This document shows positions 1-7,366 of a stretch of 15,424 nt of DNA, piece by piece. The notes under the pieces are model-generated. The model was given only the letters and a program-made list of their open reading frames with translations, was not told the DNA's origin and did not search any database. Numbering within the stretch: the stretch's first letter is position 1; each line of letters opens with the position of its first letter. Source of the stretch: an uncultured Lachnospiraceae bacterium. GTDB taxonomy: Bacteria; Bacillota; Clostridia; Lachnospirales; Lachnospiraceae. The translations under genes were made by a program, and so were the position numbers. Where the stretch lies: the NCBI GenBank assembly GCA_910578845.1, contig CAJTSL010000072.1, positions 1-15,424 on the forward strand. The letters are read 5' to 3'.

Positions 1-33
1 CCTCCCGTACCGGTTCGATTCCGGTCGCCGGCA
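1..33 (+). tRNA. 3' end of a tRNA, probably tRNA-Leu (partial)
   Basis: The T arm is complete: stem ACCGG (9-13), loop TTCGATT (14-20), stem CCGGT (21-25). It is followed by the acceptor 3' strand CGCCGGC (26-32) and discriminator A (33). Positions 1-8 read as the 3' side of a long variable arm running straight into the T stem, as in class II tRNAs. With A at the discriminator this favours Leu over Ser. The 5' part and the anticodon lie outside the window, so the identity is inferred. CCA is not encoded; GCA follows. Confidence 0.75.
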
Positions 34-37
34 GCAT

Positions 38-69
38 AGAGAAACGTTGCAATAACGTTTCTCTTTTTT
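38..69 (+). terminator. Intrinsic terminator of the tRNA transcript
   Basis: There is a perfect 11-bp stem, AGAGAAACGTT (38-48) with AACGTTTCTCT (54-64), and a 5-nt loop GCAAT. A run of T continues to 69. It begins five bases after the tRNA discriminator base. Confidence 0.93.
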
Positions 70-159
70 GATTTTCTTTTCGGAATGTGGCGTCTCTTTT
101 ACCGTAATAAAGGCTATGCCTGTGAAAAAGTCATGGCCTGCTTTATGGCTCACGTATAA

Positions 160-188
160 TTGACACTGTGATTAGGCATAGGTATAAT
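160..188 (+). promoter_or_regulatory. Consensus sigma-A promoter for the BlaI-family gene
   Basis: TTGACA (160-165) and TATAAT (183-188) are separated by exactly 17 bp, both perfect consensus. The start site would lie near 195, leaving a 5' leader of about 200 nt before the start codon at 398. No gene is visible between 70 and this promoter. Confidence 0.85.
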
Positions 189-194
189 ATATGA

Positions 195-397
195 AATACA
201 TGGCACTATTGTATAAATGAGGCTTGTCTGCCTGGTAAATTTTAGTAGAAGCCTGGCGTAGGATGAAGGCAGTAAATTAGGAGAAAAGTATAGGGATTAG
301 GTTGAAAAATCTTTGATTTTTCAAGCGCAAATCTGTGCCGACGCTGATAGCGTCTTGGCCCCAAAATTCGCAAGTTGAGCAAGAATGAGGGATTAAT
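195..397 (+). promoter_or_regulatory. Long structured 5' leader of the BlaI-family gene
   Basis: This stretch has no convincing gene. It carries two strong inverted repeats. TTGAAAAATC (302-311) pairs with GATTTTTCAA (315-324) around a TTT loop. GACGCT (340-345) pairs with AGCGTC (349-354) around GAT, extended by GCC (337-339) and GGC (357-359). Neither hairpin ends in a T-run, so they are not ordinary terminators. A 14-base word at 298-311 (TAGGTTGAAAAATC) recurs at 8251-8264 ahead of vanR. The leader could be an attenuator, an operator region or a dispersed repeat; the sequence alone does not decide. Confidence 0.5.
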
Positions 398-823
398 ATG
401 GGTAATTCGTTGAAAAAACTAGGTGAAGCGGAACTGGAGATCATGCAGGCCATATGGGAAAGCCGGAAGCCGGTCACTTCTAATTACATACTAAAAGAGC
501 TACAGGGAAAGCGGAAATGGCAGTTGTCTACATTGATGACTTCTTTGGCGAGGCTTGTAGATAAAGGCTTTGTCGTTTGCGACCGTTCTATGGGCGTGAA
601 TCTATATACGGCTTTGATTGGCGAGAATGATTACAAGACGAGGGCAGGCAAATATTTCTTAGAGAAGCTGTACCATAATTCTATACAGAATATGGTGGCG
701 GCTCTATATAGAAATGAAATGATTGGCAAGGATGATATCGCGCAATTGCGGGATTATCTGGATGAACTGGAAAAGGACGAGGAGAAGGCGTTAGAGACGA
801 CAGGAGAGGCAGCAGGGCAGTAG
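398..823 (+). CDS. BlaI/MecI/CopY-family transcriptional repressor (orphan)
   Basis: A 141-residue protein whose length and layout fit the BlaI/MecI (penicillinase repressor) family. Residues about 8-70 form the winged helix: LGEAELEIMQAIW at the start, then WQLSTLMTSLARLVDKGFV as recognition helix and wing. Residues about 75-125 form the helical dimerisation part (KYFLEKLYHNSIQNM). The acidic tail (about 124-141) is probably disordered. Known members repress beta-lactamase, mecA or copper genes as dimers and are often inactivated by the BlaR1/MecR1 membrane protease. No blaR1-like gene is adjacent, and the next genes encode an ABC importer, so target and inducer are unknown. The start ATG follows a GAGG-type ribosome site. 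Confidence 0.85.
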   Translation: MGNSLKKLGEAELEIMQAIWESRKPVTSNYILKELQGKRKWQLSTLMTSLARLVDKGFVVCDRSMGVNLYTALIGENDYKTRAGKYFLEKLYHNSIQNMVAALYRNEMIGKDDIAQLRDYLDELEKDEEKALETTGEAAGQ

Positions 824-899
824 GGAAAGAACGCCGGTCCCCTGGTAGTAGGGGAGTGGGACAAAGATAAGGCGGCGAGAAGGCAGTCATAAATTCATA

Positions 900-928
900 T
901 TGTAGCCGGTCTTATTTTCCAGTATAAT
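900..928 (+). promoter_or_regulatory. Promoter of the ABC importer operon
   Basis: TTGTAG (900-905) and a perfect TATAAT (923-928) are 17 bp apart. The start site would lie near 935, about 65 nt before the first gene. A short GC hairpin without T-run (838-855) lies between the previous gene and this promoter, so some read-through from the repressor gene is possible. Confidence 0.7.
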
Positions 929-968
929 AAACCTTGGACGGGAGAGGTTCCTGTTTAGAAGTGACCTG

Positions 969-985
969 TAGCGCACCATGCGTTA
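969..985 (+). promoter_or_regulatory. Candidate operator or leader hairpin ahead of the ABC operon
   Basis: TAGCGCA (969-975), CCA, TGCGTTA (979-985) form an inverted repeat with six of seven arm positions matching. It lies between the expected start site and the ribosome site (GGGGGG, about 990), where a repressor would block transcription. It does not resemble the TACA/TGTA operators known for BlaI and MecI, so the binding protein is open. Confidence 0.4.
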
Positions 986-1001
986 GAATGGGGGGATAGT
1001 T

Positions 1002-2102
1002 ATGGAAGTGATATTACAGAATCTGACGAAAAAGTTTCCGAGCCGTGACAGGAAGAAAAGAGAAGATGTGATTGCTGTCAATGATTTTTCGTTTGCAATT
1101 CCGGACGGGAAACTGATCGGGTTGCTTGGGCCGTCAGGGTGTGGCAAGAGCACGACGCTCAATTTGATCAGTGGGCTTTTAAAGCCGACAAGCGGCAGGA
1201 TTTTCTTCGGAGAAGATGACGTGACCGATTTGCCTCCGGAGAACAGAGGGATTGGCCTGGTATTCCAGAACTATGCGCTATACCCGCATTTAAGCGTGAA
1301 ACAGAATATATTGTTCCCTTTAGAGAACCTGAAAGGGAAGGACAAATTATCGAAGGAAGAAATGTTAGAAAAAGCACATGAGGCGGCGAAGCTTGTCCAG
1401 ATTGATGATCTGATGGAGCGCAAGCCAGGCGAGCTTTCTGGCGGACAGCAGCAACGTGTGGCGATTGCCCGTGCGCTGGTGAAGATGCCGCGGGTGCTTC
1501 TGTTGGACGAGCCGCTTTCTAATCTAGACGCCCGTTTAAGGCTACAGACACGTGAAGAAATAAAGAGGATCCAGCAGGAGACGAAAATTACCACGATTTT
1601 CGTGACCCATGACCAGGAAGAGGCAATGAGCATTTCAGATATGATCGTCGTTATGAAAGACGGCGTTGTACAGCAGATTGGCAAGCCGCAGGAAGTTTAT
1701 GATAATCCTACGAATCTTTTCGTAGCGAAATTTCTTGGCACACCGCCGATTAATATTTTTAACGGTCAGGTTCGGGGCGCCAGGCTATATATCGGTGAAG
1801 ATGCCGTTTTAGACGTACAGGGAGTTGCCGATCAGGATTTATATGTCGGCATCAGGCCGGAAGGGTTTCTTCTACAGGAAGACGGTCCCTTGCGCGCGGA
1901 TTTGCGGGGCGTGGAAGTGATGGGACGTGACATTAGTGTCATTTCTGGGCACGATGCGTTGCTTGGAGAGACGATCCGTTCCATTATCGGCACGGACAAT
2001 AAAGTCAATCTGGAAAATGCGACGGTCAGGTTTGCCCTAAAGCCGCACAAAGTCTTTCTTTTTGATAAGAAGACAGAAGAAAGAGTGCAGTTTGGCTTTT
2101 AA
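1002..2102 (+). CDS. ABC importer ATP-binding protein, MalK/UgpC/MsmK type
   Basis: A 366-residue cytoplasmic ATPase that would energise carbohydrate or polyol uptake by the two permeases that follow. All ABC motifs are intact: Walker A GPSGCGKST (43-51), Q-loop Gln89, signature LSGGQ (145-149), Walker B VLLLDEP (165-171), D-loop SNLD (173-176) and switch His203. Residues from about 240 form the C-terminal TOBE/OB-like regulatory domain typical of MalK and UgpC, and the length fits that family. The ATG follows GGGGGGAT at good spacing. It is the first gene of the operon, 14 bp before the next gene. Some members of this family serve several importers; here the gene is fused in order with its own permeases and binding protein, so it is probably dedicated. 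Confidence 0.95.
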   Translation: MEVILQNLTKKFPSRDRKKREDVIAVNDFSFAIPDGKLIGLLGPSGCGKSTTLNLISGLLKPTSGRIFFGEDDVTDLPPENRGIGLVFQNYALYPHLSVKQNILFPLENLKGKDKLSKEEMLEKAHEAAKLVQIDDLMERKPGELSGGQQQRVAIARALVKMPRVLLLDEPLSNLDARLRLQTREEIKRIQQETKITTIFVTHDQEEAMSISDMIVVMKDGVVQQIGKPQEVYDNPTNLFVAKFLGTPPINIFNGQVRGARLYIGEDAVLDVQGVADQDLYVGIRPEGFLLQEDGPLRADLRGVEVMGRDISVISGHDALLGETIRSIIGTDNKVNLENATVRFALKPHKVFLFDKKTEERVQFGF

Positions 2103-2116
2103 GGGGGGGCGTTGTA

Positions 2117-3022
2117 ATGGAGAAGAAGAAGATAAGCTTTCAGAGTTTAAAAGGGTGGCTGTATTTGCTGCCGGCGATTCTCTTTCTGGGATTTTTCATG
2201 GTGTATCCCTTGATAGATGTTTTTGTGTATTCTTTTGAGGAAGGATACAATTCCGCCTCACAGACTTACTTTGGCATTGGCGGCTATAACTATTCTTATG
2301 TCCTGCATGATAATTACTTTTTGCAGGCTGTCAAAAATACGTTCTTGCTGGTAGTAATTACCGTGCCGCTCTCTACAGGGCTTGCCTTGCTTATTTCGGT
2401 TGGGCTAAGTTCTATTAAGCCTCTTCGGAATCTGTTCCAGACGGTCTATTTCCTGCCTTATGTAACGAATACGTTAGCAGTCGGCCTTGTTTTTATGATC
2501 CTGTTCAAGAAGACTGCGTATACGGATGGGCTGATCAATCTCGTCATTACCTGGTTTGGAGGAAGCGCGGTTGATTTTATCGACGGGCCCTATTGGGCGA
2601 AGATGTTCGTATTATGTTTCTACACAATCTGGGTTGTCATGCCGTTTAAGATTTTAATTCTGACAAGCGCGCTTGCGTCTGTCAACCAGCAGTATTACAA
2701 TGCGGCGAGAGTTGACGGCACTTCAAAATTACGGATTTTCATGAAAATCACGCTGCCGATGATTTCCCCGATGCTTTTCTATCTGATCATTACGGGCTTT
2801 ATCGGCGCTTTTAAGGCGTATAGTGATGCGGTCGCATTGTTTGGTACGAATTTGAATGCTGCTAAGATGAATACGATAGTCGGTTATGTCTATGATATGC
2901 TCTATGGCGATAGCGGCGGGTATCCGTCCTACGCATCGGCGGCGGCAATTATCCTCTTCGCTATCGTGCTGACGATTACTTGCATCAATTTGTTGGTCAG
3001 TAAGAAGAATGTTCACTATTAG
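2117..3022 (+). CDS. Sugar-type ABC permease 1 (MalF/UgpA/LacF-like)
   Basis: A 301-residue integral membrane protein. About six hydrophobic segments are visible, the first at about 14-36 (LYLLPAILFLGFFMVYPL). The cytoplasmic EAA loop that docks on the ATPase is at about 196-215 (AARVDGTSKLRIFMKITLP) with the conserved Gly201. It belongs to the CUT1 class of binding-protein-dependent importers. It has a strong GGGGGGG ribosome site directly after the ATPase stop codon and lies 14 bp before the second permease. The substrate cannot be told from the permease. No glycosidase or catabolic gene sits next to the operon to help. Confidence 0.93.
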   Translation: MEKKKISFQSLKGWLYLLPAILFLGFFMVYPLIDVFVYSFEEGYNSASQTYFGIGGYNYSYVLHDNYFLQAVKNTFLLVVITVPLSTGLALLISVGLSSIKPLRNLFQTVYFLPYVTNTLAVGLVFMILFKKTAYTDGLINLVITWFGGSAVDFIDGPYWAKMFVLCFYTIWVVMPFKILILTSALASVNQQYYNAARVDGTSKLRIFMKITLPMISPMLFYLIITGFIGAFKAYSDAVALFGTNLNAAKMNTIVGYVYDMLYGDSGGYPSYASAAAIILFAIVLTITCINLLVSKKNVHY

Positions 3023-3036
3023 AAGGGAGCATTATA

Positions 3037-3912
3037 ATGGTCGATCATATGGATTATCACAAATTAGAGAGGAAAAACAGGGTTCATAAGAGGATTGCTA
3101 CAGTGATCGTTTATGCATTGTTAGCGCTATGGGCGGTTATTGTACTGTTTCCTTTTTATTGGATGCTGCTCACATCTGTAAAGAGTTATGGCGCGTACAA
3201 TTCAGAATACATTCCTAAGTTTTACACAGTGTCGCCTACTTTGCAAAATTATATAGACGCTTTTACAAGCGTGCCGCTGGCGAGGTATTTTACTAATACA
3301 ATCATCTTTACGGTTGTGACGACAGCGGTTATGCTAATCGTCATTACATTAGCGGCGTTTGCGTTTGCCAGATTAGAATTCCCGGGGAAGAATATGATCT
3401 TCGTGTTATTCTTGTCTTTGATGATGATCCCGAATGAGTTAGTGATCATCACCAATTTCGTGACAATTACAGATTGGAATATGCGCAATACTTTTCCAGG
3501 GTTGATATTGCCCTCCGTGACATCGGTTTTCTATATCTACCTGCTGAAAGAAAATTTTGAACAGATACCGGACAGCCTATATTATGCGGCGAAGGTGGAT
3601 GGGACATCTGATCTGAAATATTTATTAAAAGTTATGATCCCTATGTCGAAACCGACGTTAGTTACGATTGCGATCCTCAAAGTCATTGAGTGCTGGAACG
3701 CCTATGTATGGCCGCGGTTGATTACCGATGACGAAGATTACTATCTGGTATCGAACGGTATCCAGGAAATCCGGGAAAACGGTTTTGGGCGTGAGAACAT
3801 TCCGGCGATGATGGCGGCGGTAGTCGTCATTTCCGTTCCGCTAATCGTTTTATTCCTGCTATTTCGCAATAAAGTCATGGCGGGCGTATCAAGAGGCGGC
3901 ATCAAAGGTTGA
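3037..3912 (+). CDS. Sugar-type ABC permease 2 (MalG/UgpE-like)
   Basis: A 291-residue membrane protein that would form the heterodimeric channel with the preceding permease. The N-terminal membrane segment spans about 20-46 (VYALLALWAVIVLFPFYWM), and about six segments are present in all. The EAA loop is at about 184-203 (AAKVDGTSDLKYLLKVMIP) with Gly189. A C-terminal membrane helix runs at about 258-276, followed by the short cytoplasmic tail common to MalG-like proteins. The ribosome site AGAAGGGAG precedes ATG 3037; a second ATG at 3049 (MDYHK) is a less likely start. It is co-transcribed with its neighbours. Confidence 0.93.
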   Translation: MVDHMDYHKLERKNRVHKRIATVIVYALLALWAVIVLFPFYWMLLTSVKSYGAYNSEYIPKFYTVSPTLQNYIDAFTSVPLARYFTNTIIFTVVTTAVMLIVITLAAFAFARLEFPGKNMIFVLFLSLMMIPNELVIITNFVTITDWNMRNTFPGLILPSVTSVFYIYLLKENFEQIPDSLYYAAKVDGTSDLKYLLKVMIPMSKPTLVTIAILKVIECWNAYVWPRLITDDEDYYLVSNGIQEIRENGFGRENIPAMMAAVVVISVPLIVLFLLFRNKVMAGVSRGGIKG

Positions 3913-3921
3913 GAAAGGAGC

Positions 3922-5547
3922 GTGGTGATAAGGATGAGAAATAGGATCTTTCGCATTCTCCGGTCAATGTTTCTTGTCGGCTGTACATGCGTGCTGACGG
4001 GATGTCATGGCAGGGAAGGGATGGAAGCATTTGTCATCCCGGAAGAATTTGATCAGACTAAGGATTATGAGATCACTTTCTGGGCGAAAAATGATACCAA
4101 CAAGACGCAGACGGATATTTATGAGCAGGCGATTGCCGGTTTTGAAAAGCTGTACCCGAATATTAGCGTAAATCTCAGGCTATATACGGATTATGGCAGG
4201 ATCTATAATGATGTGATCACCAATATTGCGACGGATACAACGCCCAATGTCTGTATTACTTATCCGGATCATATTGCAACGTATCTGACGGGCGCCAATC
4301 AAGTCGTTCCATTAGAAGCTTTGTTTACTGATGCGAAATATGGCCTTGGCGGGACGGAAGTGAGATTCGATGCTCCGGCACAAGATGAGATTATCCCCCA
4401 GTTTTTGGAGGAGTGTGCTTTTGGAGGGCATTATTATGCGGTGCCATATATGCGCTCCACGGAAGCTTGCTATATCAATAAAACATATGTGGAAGAGTTG
4501 GGGTATCAGTTGCCGGAGTCGCTGACATGGGATTTCGTATGGGAGGTGTCGGAAGCGGCAATGGAGAAGGATAAAGACGGAAACTTTATCTTGAATGGAC
4601 AAAACGTCATGATCCCTTTTATTTATAAATCTACCGATAATATGATGATCCAGATGCTGCGGCAAAAGGATGCCGGATATTCTACGGAAAGCGGGGAAAT
4701 GCTGCTGTTTAATGATACGACAAAGGAGCTGCTAATGACGATAGCGGCACATGCGGACAGCAGAGCTTTTTCGACGTTTAAGATTTCGAGCTATCCTGCC
4801 AACTTCTTAAATGCAGGTCAGTGTGTTTTCGCGATAGATTCCACAGCGGGAGCGACATGGATGGGAACGGACGCGCCGCTTTCCGATATCAGTGAAGATA
4901 AGGTGGTGGAGTTTGAAACGGAGGTTATGCCAATCCCACAGTTTGATACGGCGCGACCGCAGATGATCTCCCAGGGGCCGTCCGTCTGTATCTTTAATAA
5001 GCGCGACACACAGGAAGTGCTTGCCTCTTGGCTGTTCGTCCAATATTTACTGACCAATGAGGTGCAGATTGCATATGCCCAGACGGAAGGCTATGTGCCA
5101 GTGACTTTAAAAGCGCAGGAATCGCCGGCATATCAAGACTACTTGTCCCGATGCGGCGAGGACAATAACATGTATTATGATATTAAAATAAAAGCATCAC
5201 AATTGTTATTGAATAATGTCGGCAATACATTCGTAACACCTGTTTTCAATGGATCGGCGTCTTTGCGCGATGCTTCAGGACAGATGATTGAGAATACCGT
5301 CAAATCGGTGCGTAGAGGAGAGCTTGTCGATGAAGATTATATGGATAAGTTGTATAGCGATATGGCTTCTCTATACCGCTTAGACCAGTCAGGATTGCAG
5401 AATGTAGCGCATAGCGCAGAGAAAGCTGCATTAGGAAAGCTGCCGCTGACTGCACGTATTCTGCTTGCGGCGTTGGCAATAGCATGGGCGATAATGATTG
5501 TTTATGTGGTAATGGGGAAGATAAGAAAGAGACAATATGATAAATGA
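3922..5547 (+). CDS. Extracellular solute-binding lipoprotein (family 1) with a C-terminal membrane helix
   Basis: The binding protein of the importer, which would capture the substrate outside the membrane. The N-terminus has an RNRIFRILR basic part, a hydrophobic core and lipobox LTGC (Cys28 counting from GTG 3922). The body starts YEITFWAKNDTNK and continues with features of CUT1 binding proteins (AIAGFEKLYPNISV, WLFVQYLLTNEVQ). Oddly, the C-terminus carries a membrane helix at about 513-532 (ILLAALAIAWAIMIVYVVMG) followed by a basic KIRKRQ tail, so both ends may be membrane anchored. The start is uncertain: ribosome site AAAGGAG (3914-3920) is close to GTG 3922 and GTG 3925, while ATG 3934 lies 13 bases away; the signal peptide is kept in all cases. 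The gene is last in the operon. A glycerophosphodiester or sugar ligand is possible but not shown. Confidence 0.88.
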   Translation: MVIRMRNRIFRILRSMFLVGCTCVLTGCHGREGMEAFVIPEEFDQTKDYEITFWAKNDTNKTQTDIYEQAIAGFEKLYPNISVNLRLYTDYGRIYNDVITNIATDTTPNVCITYPDHIATYLTGANQVVPLEALFTDAKYGLGGTEVRFDAPAQDEIIPQFLEECAFGGHYYAVPYMRSTEACYINKTYVEELGYQLPESLTWDFVWEVSEAAMEKDKDGNFILNGQNVMIPFIYKSTDNMMIQMLRQKDAGYSTESGEMLLFNDTTKELLMTIAAHADSRAFSTFKISSYPANFLNAGQCVFAIDSTAGATWMGTDAPLSDISEDKVVEFETEVMPIPQFDTARPQMISQGPSVCIFNKRDTQEVLASWLFVQYLLTNEVQIAYAQTEGYVPVTLKAQESPAYQDYLSRCGEDNNMYYDIKIKASQLLLNNVGNTFVTPVFNGSASLRDASGQMIENTVKSVRRGELVDEDYMDKLYSDMASLYRLDQSGLQNVAHSAEKAALGKLPLTARILLAALAIAWAIMIVYVVMGKIRKRQYDK

Positions 5548-5560
5548 TACTATAGTGCTA

Positions 5561-5588
5561 TTGATTTATTAGGGAATTCGTGTATAAT
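5561..5588 (+). promoter_or_regulatory. Promoter of the OB-repeat lipoprotein gene
   Basis: TTGATT (5561-5566) and TATAAT (5583-5588) are 16 bp apart, just after the binding protein gene. I see no clear terminator between 5548 and 5560, so the lipoprotein may also receive read-through from the ABC operon. Confidence 0.65.
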
Positions 5589-5665
5589 TATCTCGACAAT
5601 TATTATTGATGTCCTACGAAATACTCATGAGGATTCATGGAGGAATGGAGAAGAGGAGAGGGAAA

Positions 5666-6397
5666 ATGAGAAAAAGGTTATCGTTACTTATGCTCTTAGC
5701 GCTTATGCTTGTTTGTGTTGGCTGTGGTTCGAAAGGCGCTGATGAGAAATCAGAAGGGGTTATGACATACGCTGAGTATGTTGCGGCTGAGCTTGATTCA
5801 CAAGTAGTCATTGAGGCTTATGTACAGGCGAAGCAGTCCTGGTGGGAGGACAAAGCTACTGTTTATGCACAGGATAAGGATGGCGCTTATTTCCTGTATG
5901 ATATGGCTTGTTCTGAAGCGGATTATGACAAGCTCAAAGTGGGAACGAAGATTAAAGTAACTGGTTATAAAGCAGAATGGTCGGGAGAAGTTGAGATCAT
6001 AGATGCGACATTTGAGATTGAAGATGGCAATTATGTTGCGAAAGCAGAAGACGTTACCTCATTGCTTGGCACGGACGATCTGATCAAGCATCAGAACAAA
6101 TTCGTATCCTTTAAAGGCATGACGGTAGAAGCGGCAGGACAGGATATGGAAGGAAATGATGTGGCATATCTGTACAAATGGGATGGTTCCGGAAGCGATG
6201 GCGATGATTTGTACTTTAATGTATCGTTGAATGGACAAACTTATACATTTACAGTAGAGTCTTATCTATGCGATAATACGACGGATGTATATGCGGCAGT
6301 GAAAAACCTCAACATTGGAGACCAGGTCGATATGGAAGGTTTCCTGTACTGGTATGAAGGCGTAAATCCCCATATCACTTCGGTGACCGTGAAATAA
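5666..6397 (+). CDS. Lipoprotein with two OB-fold-like repeats, function unknown
   Basis: A 243-residue predicted lipoprotein. The signal peptide MRKRLSLLMLLALML ends in CVGC with lipid Cys20; Cys at -3 is less usual than Leu. Two similar halves follow, about 45-118 and 145-241. Each is beta-rich and ends in L-x-x-G-x-x-V/I-x-x-x-G-Y/F (LKVGTKIKVTGY; LNIGDQVDMEGF), a pattern typical of OB-fold modules. I cannot name a function; envelope-associated ligand binding is only a guess. ATG 5666 is chosen because AGAGGAGAGGG stands just before it and the signal peptide begins there; an in-frame TTG (5606) and ATG (5609) lie upstream without ribosome sites. It has its own promoter and lies between the importer and a terminator. 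Confidence 0.8.
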   Translation: MRKRLSLLMLLALMLVCVGCGSKGADEKSEGVMTYAEYVAAELDSQVVIEAYVQAKQSWWEDKATVYAQDKDGAYFLYDMACSEADYDKLKVGTKIKVTGYKAEWSGEVEIIDATFEIEDGNYVAKAEDVTSLLGTDDLIKHQNKFVSFKGMTVEAAGQDMEGNDVAYLYKWDGSGSDGDDLYFNVSLNGQTYTFTVESYLCDNTTDVYAAVKNLNIGDQVDMEGFLYWYEGVNPHITSVTVK

Positions 6398-6461
6398 GCC
6401 ATGCGGGAATAGCATATAGGGATGGGATCCTTTTGGATCTGATAAAGATAGGAAAATAAAT

Positions 6462-6503
6462 AAAGCCGTGAGGCCACTTTGGAGAGTGGCTTTACGGCTT
6501 TTT
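6462..6503. terminator. Bidirectional terminator between convergent genes
   Basis: An outer stem AGCCGT (6464-6469) with ACGGCT (6494-6499) encloses an inner stem GCCACT (6473-6478) with AGTGGC (6485-6490). TTTTT follows on the plus strand, and the minus strand runs into TTTATTTATTTT. It serves both the lipoprotein and the DUF2971 gene. A small GATCC/GGATC hairpin (6426-6439) lies just upstream. Confidence 0.9.
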
Positions 6504-6541
6504 CACTGTGTCTGCGCGCCCTAGAGAAACCGTTTGCCTTA

Positions 6542-7363
6542 TCAGGATGTTGGCTTACGGAGCGGACAGTCTGAGAGGCTGATTTTATGGCGTAGCACAT
6601 TTAACCCGCAGTCGGCAAGATAGTCTTGCAGGATCGGAATAGACTGGGACGAAGTGGGGCCGATGATGATCTCCACTACTAAGTCGGATAAATGCATGCC
6701 AAGCTTACCGCACATTCTGTTGAGATCGAGCGGATAATATTTTTTGATCCTTCCTACGGCAACATGATATTTCGGCTCTATTGCAAATTCATGCAGCATA
6801 AAGGGGGATACGACCAGGCGGCTTTCCTTTTCGCTGGCGAAAGAAGGATGCTTGAACGCTGCTGACTGAACCCAGGCTTCGTTCATGAGGGTCTGTAGCG
6901 CTGGGGGCATGGTGGAGAACTCTGTCGTTTCTTTCATCAATTGGTAGAAGTCGTCCACCAGGTGATGTTCCCGCATATCTTCCTGATAATATACGGTCTG
7001 GAGGGAAACGGCGCCGCCGATCATTTTCTCCATCAGCCTTTTATGAAAAGCGATGCATACGCCCTGCCCAAGATGTCCATAGCGTTCCCACTGGGCCGCG
7101 TCATCCCGGTATTTGGAGAAACATGCCGCGTAAGCGGAATAATGGAATTCTTCTTCCATTTCTTTGTGGAAAAAAGACTCCATCATAAATGCTTTCTCAT
7201 TTTCCCCATCTTGTAGCAGCCTCTCGACCACCGCTTTACAGATGCCGTTCATAAATAAACGCATTTCGGAAGTGTCGTTCATATTCAGGATATTATTAAG
7301 CCTTAATTCCGCGCAACGGATGATTCCGTCGAAAGCGGCGAAGTCGGTATAATGATATAACAT
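6542..7363 (-). CDS. DUF2971-family protein
   Basis: A 273-residue soluble protein with the pattern of the DUF2971 family. It has LYHYT at the very N-terminus (His4), LRLNNILNMNDTSEM (20-34), CFSKYRDDAAQWERYG (81-96), QGVCIAF (100-106), AFKHPSFASEKESRLV (169-184) and VEIIIGP (230-236). The family's biochemical role is not established to my knowledge. The His-Tyr-Thr start and a late conserved Glu (178/180) recall ADP-ribosyltransferase folds such as DarT; this is inference only. Its ribosome site GGAGG lies inside the end of the upstream Nudix gene, leaving 3 bp between the two genes, so they are translated from one message. Confidence 0.8.
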   Translation of the reverse strand: MLYHYTDFAAFDGIIRCAELRLNNILNMNDTSEMRLFMNGICKAVVERLLQDGENEKAFMMESFFHKEMEEEFHYSAYAACFSKYRDDAAQWERYGHLGQGVCIAFHKRLMEKMIGGAVSLQTVYYQEDMREHHLVDDFYQLMKETTEFSTMPPALQTLMNEAWVQSAAFKHPSFASEKESRLVVSPFMLHEFAIEPKYHVAVGRIKKYYPLDLNRMCGKLGMHLSDLVVEIIIGPTSSQSIPILQDYLADCGLNVLRHKISLSDCPLRKPTS

Positions 7364-7366
7364 GTG

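Noticed and set aside
277..477. 66-codon frame on the minus strand over the BlaI leader and gene start
   Set aside because: It runs through the leader hairpins and antisense to a well-supported gene, with no ribosome site and no recognisable domain.
838..855. Terminator after the BlaI gene
   Set aside because: TCCCCT pairs with AGGGGA but no T-run follows, so it is at best a weak hairpin.
5606..5665. Upstream TTG/ATG start for the OB-repeat lipoprotein
   Set aside because: It would put 20 residues before the signal peptide and has no ribosome site; AGAGGAGAGGG points to ATG 5666.
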